NCBI RefSeq assembly: GCF_008641105.1
Contig: NZ_VTTI01000002.1
Span: forward strand, 126,412-132,316
Reading direction: 5' to 3'
Length of the DNA: 5,905 bases
Source: Halopseudomonas salina
Lineage (GTDB): Bacteria; Pseudomonadota; Gammaproteobacteria; Pseudomonadales; Pseudomonadaceae
Of the stretch, positions 1 to 5,905 are shown in pieces; position 1 is the stretch's first letter; the number at the start of each line of letters is the position of its first letter. Made by a program: the position numbers and the translations under genes. The notes under the pieces were generated by a model. That model did no database searches, was not told the origin of the DNA, and saw only the letters and a program-made list of their open reading frames with translations.

Positions 1-323
1 ATCCAAGATCCATCGGTTACATGCTCAAGCGGCTGGAGCGTCAGGTCGAGAAATTGCCTTCGCCGGGCAACTCGCCGTATCGCAACCTGGAGAAGCGGCT
101 GATTATTCAGGCGACCAGCCGATTGCACCTGGTGGATATCGATATGCTTGCCGATCTGGAGCATTCCGAGTCCGCCCGAGAAGCTCTGACATGCTTGCTG
201 GATGATCTGATCGAGCCCATGTCTGCGTTGTCGAATGCAGTCTCCCACAGTCATTTCAGCCATGTCGAAGCGCCTCGCCAGTTGGTCACCATGCAGCATG
301 GCAACAACACCCGAGTAGAGTAA
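1..323 (+). CDS. alpha-E domain protein (DUF403), C-terminal part
   Basis: This is the 3' end of a gene that enters from the left; about 106 residues are visible, and the frame is open from base 3 with no stop before the TAA at 321-323. The visible protein starts with PRSIGYMLKRLERQ and ends with the family-like segment SHFSHVEAPRQL; both resemble the C-terminus of the alpha-helical alpha-E (DUF403, PF04168) family, whose members are about 300 residues long. The first Met at base 21 lies inside the conserved PRS motif, so it is not the true start. The family's biochemical role is unknown. It is repeatedly found with a circularly permuted ATP-grasp protein and a transglutaminase-like protein, and it has been proposed to take part in peptide synthesis or tagging. 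The transglutaminase-like gene follows after 6 bases, so the two are almost certainly one operon. The ATP-grasp gene is expected upstream but cannot be seen. Confidence 0.85.
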   Translation, partial: PRSIGYMLKRLERQVEKLPSPGNSPYRNLEKRLIIQATSRLHLVDIDMLADLEHSESAREALTCLLDDLIEPMSALSNAVSHSHFSHVEAPRQLVTMQHGNNTRVE

Positions 324-329
324 ATTTCC

Positions 330-1244
330 ATGAGATTCCAGCTGCGCCACACCACGCGTTACGAATACAGCAGCTCTGCCAGTCTAAGTCATAACGAAGC
401 TCGCATTCTGCCTCGCAATCTTGCGTGGCAGCATTGCAGCAAGTCGCAAGTTGAAATTTCTCCCGCGCCCGTACGTATGCGCGAGCGTACTGATTTCTTC
501 GGTAATCGGGTGGTGTATTTTTCCCTCGAGGCGCTGCATGATGAGCTTCAGGTTAGCGTCACCAGTGAAATAGAGACGCGCCCACGACCGACCCAGGACT
601 TCTTCTCGACCATCGCCTGGGAGCAGGCGGTCAGGGACACCACAGCCGACCCGCGATTCAGCAACCGTGATTGCCTGGATGCACGCCTCTATGTGCTCGA
701 CTCACCCTTTGTGCATCAGCATGAAAGCCTGGCGCGCTATGCGCTGGATAGCTTTCAGCCCGGACGCAATATGCTGGATGCGGTACTGGATCTGAATCTG
801 CGCATATTCAACGAGTTTGCCTACGACCCGGACTCTACAACTGTCGCAACGCCACTCAGCGAGGTGTTGGCCAACAGAAGGGGGGTGTGTCAGGATTTTG
901 CCCATCTGGCTATTGGTTGCCTGCGATCGCTCGGCCTGGCTGCACGCTATGTGAGCGGTTATATGGAAACCCTGCCGCCGCCTGGCCAGGAGAAGCTGGT
1001 CGGTGCCGACGCTACCCATGCCTGGATAGCCGTTTTCATCCCGGGCTGGGGCTGGCTGGAGATAGACCCCACCAATGGCTGCACCCCTGATGAGCGCTAT
1101 ATCATCCTCGGCTGGGGTCGCGATTTTGCCGATGTCACGCCCCTCAAGGGGGTGATGACCGGAGGCGGTGAGCACAAACTGACTGTGGCAGTGGATGTAA
1201 TCGCGCTGAAAGACGAACTCGACCTGGTGGCTAACGCGTTCTGA
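330..1244 (+). CDS. transglutaminase-like cysteine peptidase family protein
   Basis: A complete 304-residue protein of the bacterial transglutaminase-like family. Residues 1 to about 80 match the N-terminal beta domain (PF08379 type), opening with MRFQLRHTTRYEYS and a later LSHNEARILPR segment. Residues about 150-250 form the transglutaminase/papain-fold core. The catalytic triad is visible: Cys187 in RRGVCQDFAHL, His230 in DATHAWIAVF, and Asp246 in GWGWLEIDPTNG. I see no signal peptide or membrane segment, so it is probably cytoplasmic. The fold can hydrolyse or transfer peptide and isopeptide bonds; the substrate is unknown. The gene begins 6 bases after the alpha-E stop. Only a weak purine run (AGAG near 317-320) precedes the ATG, consistent with translational coupling. 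Length is typical for the family, with no sign of decay. With alpha-E it belongs to the predicted ATP-grasp/alpha-E/transglutaminase module. Family assignment is firm; physiological role is inference. Confidence 0.9.
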   Translation: MRFQLRHTTRYEYSSSASLSHNEARILPRNLAWQHCSKSQVEISPAPVRMRERTDFFGNRVVYFSLEALHDELQVSVTSEIETRPRPTQDFFSTIAWEQAVRDTTADPRFSNRDCLDARLYVLDSPFVHQHESLARYALDSFQPGRNMLDAVLDLNLRIFNEFAYDPDSTTVATPLSEVLANRRGVCQDFAHLAIGCLRSLGLAARYVSGYMETLPPPGQEKLVGADATHAWIAVFIPGWGWLEIDPTNGCTPDERYIILGWGRDFADVTPLKGVMTGGGEHKLTVAVDVIALKDELDLVANAF

Positions 1245-1256
1245 CACCCGGGCGGT

Positions 1257-1350
1257 TCGAGCTCCTGCTCGTACGCAGGTATCAGCCAACGCGAATGTTC
1301 CAGACTGAGCTTCTGAGCCTCTGCAACGCTTTCATCGAGCAGGAGCTCGA
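1257..1350. repeat. 15-bp inverted repeat, arms 64 bases apart
   Basis: TCGAGCTCCTGCTCG at 1257-1271 is exactly complementary to CGAGCAGGAGCTCGA at 1336-1350, with 64 bases between. The pairing stops abruptly at both ends. It lies in the gap after the transglutaminase-like gene, before the terminator palindrome. It could be a long-loop stem in the 3' untranslated RNA or the ends of a small repeat element. The flanking bases show no clear target-site duplication. Confidence 0.6.
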
Positions 1351-1404
1351 CGATCCCAGGATGCTGAGACTTTCCCCAAGTAGGAATGCGTCGTTCCTGA
1401 ACGC

Positions 1405-1432
1405 AAAAACCCCGGCCTAGGCCGGGGTTTTT
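1405..1432. terminator. bidirectional intrinsic terminator
   Basis: A perfect 28-bp palindrome: five A, then a CCCCGGCC arm, a central TA, the complementary GGCCGGGG arm, and five T. On either strand it gives a very GC-rich hairpin followed by at least five U. It lies 27 bases beyond the ETF-QO stop on the minus strand and 160 bases beyond the transglutaminase stop on the plus strand, so it can end both convergent transcripts. Confidence 0.93.
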
Positions 1433-1459
1433 GTTGGTGCGTACAGCAGATAGTGCGGC

Positions 1460-3124
1460 TTACATATTCGGGTAATTCGGGCCGCCGGTACCTTCTGGTG
1501 CTACCCAGTTGATGTTCTGCGAAGGATCCTTGATGTCACAGGTCTTGCAGTGCACGCAGTTCTGGGCATTGATCTGGAAGCGCTTCTCACCATCGTCCTG
1601 AGTGACCACTTCGTATACGCCGGCCGGGCAGTAACGCTGCGCTGGCTCGTCGTACAAAGGCAGGTTGGTGCCGATCGGGATGCTGGGATCCTTCAGGGTC
1701 AGGTGAACCGGCTGGTCTTCTTCATGGTTGGTGTTGGAGATGAACACCGAAGACAGCTTGTCGAAGCTCAACACACCATCAGGCTTGGGATAGTTGATCT
1801 TTGGCGCTTCGGAGGCCTTCTTCATGCACGCATAATCGGGCGTCTTGTCACGCAGTGTCATCGGTATCTTGCCACCGAAGATGTTCTGGTCGACAAAGTT
1901 GAACGCACCACCCATGAGCGCGCCGAATTTGTGGATCGCCGGGCCGAAGTTGCGTGAACCGAACAGCTCTTCATACAACCAGCTGGACTTGAACTTCTCC
2001 GGGTAGGCAGTCAGTTCATCTCCACCTTCACCGCCTGCCTTGAGCGCTTCAACGATTGCGTCAGCAGCGAGCATGCCGGACTTCATTGCGGTGTGGTTAC
2101 CCTTGATCTTGGCGAAGTTCAGGGTGCCCAGATCGCAACCAATCAACGCGCCGCCGGGAAAAACCATCTTCGGTAGCGAGTTCAGGCCACCCTTGCAGAT
2201 CGCGCGAGCGCCGTAGGAAACGCGCTTGCCGCCTTCCAGGTACTGCTTGACCACGGGGTGATGCTTGAGACGCTGGAATTCATCGAAGGGAGACAGGTGC
2301 GGGTTGGCGTAGGACAGGTCGACGATCAGACCCACCAGTACCTGGTTGTTCTCGGTGTGGTACAGGAAGGAGCCGCCGGTGTTTTCGTTGCCGGTCACTT
2401 CCAGGGGCCAGCCTGCCGTGTGTACAACCAGACCTTCTTCATGCTTGACCGGATCAATGTCCCAGATTTCCTTGATACCGATACCGTAATGCTGGGCATC
2501 GGCCTCGGAGTTCAGGTCGTAACGCTTGATCAGCTGCTTGCCGATGTGGCCACGGCAACCCTCGGCGAACAGAGTGTACTTGGCACGCAGTTCCATGCCA
2601 GGGGTGTAGAAGCCTTCCTTCGGATTGCCTTCACGGTCGACACCCAGGTCACCGGTCAGAATACCGCGAACAACGCCATTCTCATCGATCAGCGCTTCCT
2701 GTGCGGCAAAACCGGGATATACCTCAACGCCCAGATTCTCCGCCTGTTCGGCCATCCAGCGGCACAGGTTACCCAGGGAGATAATGTAATTACCTTCGTT
2801 GTGCATGGTCTTGGGGACCAGCATGCCGGGGAGCTTGACTGACTTGTCTTCGCCGGTAAGCATGTAAATGTCGTCACGGGTAACCGGGACATTCAGCGGA
2901 GCGCCAAGCTCTTTCCAGTCAGGAAACAGCTCGTTTAGGGCGCGTGGCTCGAACACGGCGCCGGAGAGGATATGCGCACCCACTTCGGAACCTTTTTCTA
3001 CTACACATACGCTGACTTCCTGGCCGGCTTCGGCGGCTTGCTGCTTGATGCGACAAGCGGCGGCGAGACCCGAAGGCCCGGCGCCCACGATGACAACGTC
3101 AAACTCCATGAATTCGCGTTCCAC
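1460..3124 (-). CDS. electron transfer flavoprotein-ubiquinone oxidoreductase
   Basis: A complete 554-residue ETF-QO (ETF dehydrogenase). It takes electrons from reduced ETF, loaded by acyl-CoA and amino-acid dehydrogenases, and passes them through FAD and a [4Fe-4S] cluster to ubiquinone at the inner face of the cytoplasmic membrane. The N-terminal FAD-binding Rossmann motif is GAGPSG (residues 14-19), followed by the VVEKGSEVGAHILSG segment. A second conserved FAD-domain block covers about 312-351 (GGLNSLPKMVFPGGALIGC onward). The cluster ligands are Cys499 and the CVHCKTC motif at Cys523, Cys526 and Cys529, the spacing expected for the family. The start is taken as GTG: an AGGAG lies 7 bases upstream, and the MEREFMEFDV opening matches pseudomonad homologues. 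An in-frame ATG five codons later lacks as good a ribosome-binding site. It follows lpxH after 145 bases and has its own candidate promoter. etfBA is not adjacent. Confidence 0.96.
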   Translation of the reverse strand: MEREFMEFDVVIVGAGPSGLAAACRIKQQAAEAGQEVSVCVVEKGSEVGAHILSGAVFEPRALNELFPDWKELGAPLNVPVTRDDIYMLTGEDKSVKLPGMLVPKTMHNEGNYIISLGNLCRWMAEQAENLGVEVYPGFAAQEALIDENGVVRGILTGDLGVDREGNPKEGFYTPGMELRAKYTLFAEGCRGHIGKQLIKRYDLNSEADAQHYGIGIKEIWDIDPVKHEEGLVVHTAGWPLEVTGNENTGGSFLYHTENNQVLVGLIVDLSYANPHLSPFDEFQRLKHHPVVKQYLEGGKRVSYGARAICKGGLNSLPKMVFPGGALIGCDLGTLNFAKIKGNHTAMKSGMLAADAIVEALKAGGEGGDELTAYPEKFKSSWLYEELFGSRNFGPAIHKFGALMGGAFNFVDQNIFGGKIPMTLRDKTPDYACMKKASEAPKINYPKPDGVLSFDKLSSVFISNTNHEEDQPVHLTLKDPSIPIGTNLPLYDEPAQRYCPAGVYEVVTQDDGEKRFQINAQNCVHCKTCDIKDPSQNINWVAPEGTGGPNYPNM

Positions 3125-3130
3125 TATGTA

Positions 3131-3136
3131 TCTCCT
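3131..3136 (-). promoter_or_regulatory. ribosome-binding site deciding a GTG start for ETF-QO
   Basis: On the minus strand TAGGAG is followed by ATACATA and then GTG (codon at 3122-3124). The 7-base spacing favours the GTG over the in-frame ATG at 3107-3109, which would shorten the protein by five residues. Confidence 0.75.
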
Positions 3137-3168
3137 ACTCTAGGCCAGATCTGAAATCGATTATGTGA

Positions 3169-3184
3169 GTGATCTTCCGTGATC
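3169..3184. repeat. tandem GTGATC boxes in the ETF-QO leader
   Basis: GTGATC occurs at 3169-3174 and again at 3179-3184, ten bases apart start to start, about one helical turn. Both lie just downstream of the predicted ETF-QO transcription start. This placement would suit an operator, but no known regulator site is recognised and two six-base copies could be chance. Confidence 0.3.
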
Positions 3185-3196
3185 GTTTAGCCGGAA

Positions 3197-3225
3197 AGTA
3201 TAACAGCCTGCCGTACCTGCTCCAA
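3197..3225 (-). promoter_or_regulatory. candidate sigma-70 promoter for ETF-QO
   Basis: On the minus strand TTGGAG (3220-3225) and TATACT (3197-3202) are separated by exactly 17 bases. The -10 matches the TATAAT consensus at five of six bases; the -35 matches TTGACA at only three. Transcription would begin near 3190, giving a leader of roughly 65 bases before the GTG start. This supports ETF-QO being transcribed apart from ppiB-lpxH. Confidence 0.6.
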
Positions 3226-3269
3226 ATGCGTAATAAGAACGGCATATGTTATGCAATGCGACCTTTGGG

Positions 3270-3995
3270 TCAGGTTAGGGGGAAGGACTCGAGTCGGTAG
3301 CCATTTTCGTCCACTTTCAGACACCATCCTGCGGTGTCCCAATCGCCAAGCACAATGCGCTGCGCCGGCTTACCGTCTATCACTAGTTGATGAATGGCGG
3401 GGCGATGAGTATGGCCATGGATCAGGGTCCGCACCCCGTGTCTGCGCATGGTTTCGGCTACCTGGCCGAGGTTGACGTCGGTTATATCGCTGGGTTTCTG
3501 GCGGGTCTGCTCCCGGCTTTCATTACGCAATTTACGTCCGATCTTCCGGCGTTGGGCCAGCGAGAGGTTACGCAGAACGAACAGGCTTACCGGGTTGCGC
3601 AGCAAGCGCCGCATCTTCATGTAAGCCAGGTCGTCGGTACACAGGCTGTCGCCATGCATCAGTAACACCTGCTCACCATTTATTTGCACGATATGGGGGT
3701 CGGGCAGCAGTGTGCAGCCCGCAGCACGGCAAAAACGCCTACCCAGGAGAAAATCCCGGTTGCCATGCATGACATATATACGGGTCCCTGTCCCCGACAG
3801 CTTTGCGAGGGCATTGATGACCTCGTTCGCCAGCGGACTCTGCTCGTCGTCGCCCAGCCAGACCTCGAAAAAGTCGCCGAGAATATACAGCTCATCGGCC
3901 TCGCGGGCGCGGGTGTCGAGACAATGCAGAAACGCCCGGGTTATATCCGGGCGTTCTGGTTGCAAATGCAGATCTGAAATAAACAGATAGCGCAT
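3270..3995 (-). CDS. lpxH: UDP-2,3-diacylglucosamine diphosphatase LpxH
   Basis: A complete 241-residue calcineurin-like metallophosphoesterase. It hydrolyses UDP-2,3-diacylglucosamine to lipid X and UMP, the fourth step of lipid A synthesis, acting peripherally at the inner membrane. The two-metal-site residues are all present: Asp8 and His10 (FISDLHL), Asp41 (LGDFFEVW), Asn79 with Arg80 (HGNRDF), His114 (MHGDS), and His193, His195 and His197 (IHGHTHRP). Several of these numbers coincide with those I recall for the Haemophilus enzyme. The basic and hydrophobic stretch at about 124-165 is the helical cap that covers the acyl chains. Its ATG is 9 bases past the ppiB stop, with a TAAGG overlapping that stop codon, so translation is probably coupled. 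The ppiB-lpxH order is, as far as I recall, that of P. aeruginosa. Nothing is missing or unusual. Confidence 0.96.
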   Translation of the reverse strand: MRYLFISDLHLQPERPDITRAFLHCLDTRAREADELYILGDFFEVWLGDDEQSPLANEVINALAKLSGTGTRIYVMHGNRDFLLGRRFCRAAGCTLLPDPHIVQINGEQVLLMHGDSLCTDDLAYMKMRRLLRNPVSLFVLRNLSLAQRRKIGRKLRNESREQTRQKPSDITDVNLGQVAETMRRHGVRTLIHGHTHRPAIHQLVIDGKPAQRIVLGDWDTAGWCLKVDENGYRLESFPLT

Positions 3996-4004
3996 TGATC
4001 TGCC

Positions 4005-4499
4005 TTATTCGGCCAGTTCCGCGCGCTCGATGATGACGTCTTCGGCGGGTACGTCCTGGTGGCCGGCGCGCATGGTAGTGGGAACCGATTTGATCTTCTC
4101 GACCACATCCATACCTTCGCTCACCTTGCCAAATACCGCGTAACCCCAGCCCTGCACGGTTTCCGCGCTGTGGTTGAGGAAGTCATTATCAGCTACGTTG
4201 ATAAAAAACTGCGCGCTGGCAGAGTGCGGCTCCATGGTGCGGGCCATGGCGACAGTGCCGATGCTGTTGCTCACGCCATTATTGGCTTCGTTCTTGATCG
4301 TCGCGCGGGTGTCTTTCTGCTTCATGCCGGGTTCAAAACCGCCGCCCTGAACCATGAAGTTGGGTATCACGCGATGAAATATGGTGTTGTCGTAATGGCC
4401 GTCGCGGACATATTGCTTGAAGTTCTCGACCGTTTGCGGCGCCTTGTCTTCGAACAGTTCCAGGGTGATAACGCCGTAATTGGTGTGCAGCTTAACCAT
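4005..4499 (-). CDS. ppiB: peptidyl-prolyl cis-trans isomerase B (cyclophilin)
   Basis: A complete 164-residue single-domain cyclophilin that speeds cis-trans isomerisation of Xaa-Pro bonds. No signal peptide is visible, so this is the cytoplasmic PpiB form rather than periplasmic PpiA. Active-site residues line up with human cyclophilin A: Arg43 in [14 protein letters not shown] (catalytic Arg55), Phe48, Met49 and Gln51 in the same motif, and Phe99 in [16 protein letters not shown]. Phe107 sits where human cyclophilin A has the cyclosporin-contacting Trp121, as in E. coli PpiB, which is weakly cyclosporin-sensitive. A GAGGA lies 8 bases before the ATG. It is the first gene of the minus-strand unit and is transcribed divergently from glnS. 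I could not identify its promoter with confidence in the 163-base gap. Confidence 0.96.
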   Translation of the reverse strand: MVKLHTNYGVITLELFEDKAPQTVENFKQYVRDGHYDNTIFHRVIPNFMVQGGGFEPGMKQKDTRATIKNEANNGVSNSIGTVAMARTMEPHSASAQFFINVADNDFLNHSAETVQGWGYAVFGKVSEGMDVVEKIKSVPTTMRAGHQDVPAEDVIIERAELAE

Positions 4500-4555
4500 T
4501 TGCTCAGTCCTCGGGCTTGATTTGAATTCTGCTTGGCGCCAATACGCATACTGCG

Positions 4556-4584
4556 TTCAGGCACTTGACACTTTGCGGTATGAT
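4556..4584 (+). promoter_or_regulatory. candidate sigma-70 promoter for glnS
   Basis: TATGAT at 4579-4584 is a five-of-six match to the -10 consensus. The hexamer 17 bases upstream, TTCAGG at 4556-4561, is a weak -35. Transcription would start near 4591, leaving a leader of about 72 bases before the glnS ATG. A perfect TTGACA at 4565-4570 lies only 8 bases from this -10 and cannot pair with it. The call is tentative. Confidence 0.4.
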
Positions 4585-4589
4585 AAGCG

Positions 4590-4615
4590 TTTTGGCCAAC
4601 ATGGCCTAGCCAAAA
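4590..4615. promoter_or_regulatory. dyad in the glnS leader
   Basis: TTTTGGC at 4590-4596 and its exact complement GCCAAAA at 4609-4615 flank 12 bases that themselves contain GGCC. The element sits at the predicted 5' end of glnS mRNA, so it could form a 5'-terminal hairpin or act as a protein-binding operator. It is not a classical terminator on the plus strand because no U run follows it. Confidence 0.4.
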
Positions 4616-4662
4616 TCCGTGACGCCCCGGCGGCTTCACCCGTACCGAGTCTTGCAAATCCT

Positions 4663-5905
4663 ATGAACAAACCGGAAACCACCGCACCCGCACACTTCCT
4701 GCGCCAGCTTGTACGCGCCGATCTGGAGAGCGGCAAACATGACAGGATTGTCACCCGTTTCCCGCCTGAACCCAACGGCTACCTGCATATTGGCCATGCG
4801 AAGTCGATCTGTCTGAATTTCGGCCTGGCCGACGAATTTGGCGGTGATTGCCATCTGCGCTTTGACGACACCAACCCTGCCAAGGAGGAGCAGGAATACA
4901 TTGATGCTATCAAGCAAGATGTAGAGTGGCTGGGTTTCCAGTGGAAAGGCAATATTCGTTATGCCTCGGATTATTTCGATCAGCTGCATGCCTGGGCGAT
5001 CGAGCTGATTCGCGCGGGAAAGGCTTATGTCTGCGATCTCAACTCCGAGCAAGCGCGCGAGTATCGCGGGAACCTTACCGAAGCGGGCAAGAACAGCCCG
5101 TACCGTGACCGTAGCGTCGAAGAGAACCTCGATCTGTTTGCGCGCATGACCGCCGGCGAGTTCCCCGATGGTGCCAAGGCTTTGCGGGCCAAGATCGATA
5201 TGGCCGCGCCGAACATGAATCTGCGTGATCCGATTCTCTACCGTATCCGCCACGCTCACCATCACCAGACCGGTGACAAATGGTGTGTGTATCCCAGCTA
5301 CGATTTTACCCACGGCCAGTCCGATGCAATCGAGGGTGTGACCCACTCGATCTGCACCCTGGAATTCGAGGATCACCGTCCCTTGTACGAGTGGTTCCTG
5401 AGCAATCTACCGGTGCAGGCCCAGCCGCGGCAGTATGAATTTGCCCGTCTCAACCTCAATTACACGGTCACAAGCAAGCGTAAGCTGAAACAGTTGGTGG
5501 ATGAGAAGCATGTAGACGGTTGGGACGACCCGCGCATGTCAACGCTAAGCGCCTTTCGCCGCCGCGGTTATACCCCAGGCTCCCTGCGTGATTTCTGCGA
5601 GCGGATCGGCGTAACCCGTTCCGATGCGGTGGTTGATATGGGCGTGCTGGAATTCTGTATCCGCGATGACCTGGATGCCAACGCGCCGCGCGCCATGTGC
5701 GTTTTGCGTCCGCTCAAGGTAACCATTACCAACTACCCCGAGGGCCAGGTTGAAGATTTGCACCTGCCACGTCATCCAAAGGCCGATATCGGTACCCGCG
5801 AGCTGCCGTTCAGCCGCGAGATCTACATTGACCAGGATGACTTCATGGTCGATCCGCCCAAGGGCTACAAACGCCTGTTGCCCGGTGGTGAAGTGCGCCT
5901 GCGTG
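4663..5905 (+). CDS. glnS: glutaminyl-tRNA synthetase, N-terminal 414 residues
   Basis: An open frame from the ATG runs past the right edge, giving 414 residues of a protein that is usually about 555 long; roughly the last 140 residues, in the C-terminal anticodon-binding domain, lie outside. The enzyme charges tRNA-Gln with glutamine. The class I signatures are present: HIGH at residues 42-45 in [15 protein letters not shown], and the KMSKS equivalent TSKRKL at 270-275. Asp68, Tyr213 and Gln257 correspond to E. coli Asp66, Tyr211 and Gln255, which contact glutamine, and Cys231 corresponds to Cys229. These mark a true GlnRS rather than a GluRS. The ATG at 4663 fits the family N-terminus (FLRQLV at 12-17 aligning with FIRQII in E. 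coli). No good Shine-Dalgarno precedes it. The gene is divergent from ppiB. Confidence 0.96.
   Translation, partial: MNKPETTAPAHFLRQLVRADLESGKHDRIVTRFPPEPNGYLHIGHAKSICLNFGLADEFGGDCHLRFDDTNPAKEEQEYIDAIKQDVEWLGFQWKGNIRYASDYFDQLHAWAIELIRAGKAYVCDLNSEQAREYRGNLTEAGKNSPYRDRSVEENLDLFARMTAGEFPDGAKALRAKIDMAAPNMNLRDPILYRIRHAHHHQTGDKWCVYPSYDFTHGQSDAIEGVTHSICTLEFEDHRPLYEWFLSNLPVQAQPRQYEFARLNLNYTVTSKRKLKQLVDEKHVDGWDDPRMSTLSAFRRRGYTPGSLRDFCERIGVTRSDAVVDMGVLEFCIRDDLDANAPRAMCVLRPLKVTITNYPEGQVEDLHLPRHPKADIGTRELPFSREIYIDQDDFMVDPPKGYKRLLPGGEVRLR

Noticed and set aside
702..1289. Long open frame on the minus strand opposite the transglutaminase-like gene
   Set aside because: It is antisense to a gene with a clear catalytic triad, and its translation shows no recognisable domain. 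It is a codon-bias shadow.
1382..1398. Small hairpin AGGAA-7-TTCCT just before the terminator
   Set aside because: A five-base stem with a seven-base loop is common by chance, and the adjacent 28-bp palindrome already explains termination.
1295..1420. 41-codon plus-strand frame (MFQTELLSLCNAFIEQ...) between the convergent genes
   Set aside because: Its ATG has no good ribosome-binding site, its stop falls inside the terminator palindrome, and the peptide matches nothing I recognise. It reads a little like protein but cannot be supported as a gene or a gene remnant.
2258..2842. Plus-strand open frame of 194 codons inside the ETF-QO gene
   Set aside because: It lies wholly opposite a well-conserved gene and has no recognisable motif, no ribosome-binding site that I can see, and no room for independent transcription.
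4059..4520. Plus-strand open frame of 153 codons opposite ppiB
   Set aside because: It is the mirror of a complete cyclophilin gene, with no coding features of its own.
4565..4570. Perfect TTGACA -35 hexamer upstream of glnS
   Set aside because: It lies only 8 bases from the TATGAT, and no acceptable -10 occurs 16-18 bases downstream, so I do not treat it as the -35 of a working promoter.
4636..5376. Minus-strand open frame of 246 codons opposite glnS
   Set aside because: It is antisense to the glnS catalytic domain, which has complete signatures, and resembles no family I know. High-GC genes commonly produce such shadows.

Overview
The window is chromosomal, moderately GC-rich DNA from a gammaproteobacterium, most likely a pseudomonad. 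Three things point there: the order glnS / ppiB / lpxH, with glnS divergent, as I recall it for Pseudomonas aeruginosa; an ETF-ubiquinone oxidoreductase that looks closely Pseudomonas-like from its first residues to its C-terminal iron-sulfur motif; and a GlnRS of Pseudomonas type. The GC content looks lower than in P. aeruginosa, which would fit a lineage such as Halopseudomonas, but this is inference. I see no mobile element, tRNA, rRNA or CRISPR array.

Region 1 (1-1244, plus strand) is the 3' part of a two-gene unit: the C-terminus of an alpha-E (DUF403) protein, then six bases later a complete transglutaminase-like cysteine-protease-fold protein. These two families usually travel with a circularly permuted ATP-grasp protein, expected upstream outside the window. 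Together they form a predicted but biochemically unproven peptide-ligation or peptide-processing system. This is the only part of the window with poorly understood biology.

Region 2 (1245-1459) is an intergenic stretch between convergent genes. It holds a 15-bp inverted repeat with 64 bases between the arms and a perfect 28-bp palindrome that serves as a terminator in both directions.

Region 3 (1460-4499, minus strand) reads, in transcription order, ppiB (cyclophilin), lpxH (lipid A biosynthesis) and the ETF-QO gene. ppiB and lpxH are 9 bases apart and probably co-transcribed. ETF-QO follows after a 145-base gap containing a reasonable sigma-70 promoter of its own, so it is probably an independent unit. 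It delivers electrons from acyl-CoA and amino-acid dehydrogenases to ubiquinone, and its usual partner genes etfBA are not next to it here.

Region 4 (4500-5905) is the divergent control region between ppiB and glnS, followed by the 5' three-quarters of glnS (glutaminyl-tRNA synthetase), which runs off the window. The glnS leader contains a hairpin-forming dyad close to the predicted transcription start and lacks an obvious Shine-Dalgarno sequence. Apart from region 1, the content is ordinary housekeeping; I did not find a clearly novel system.
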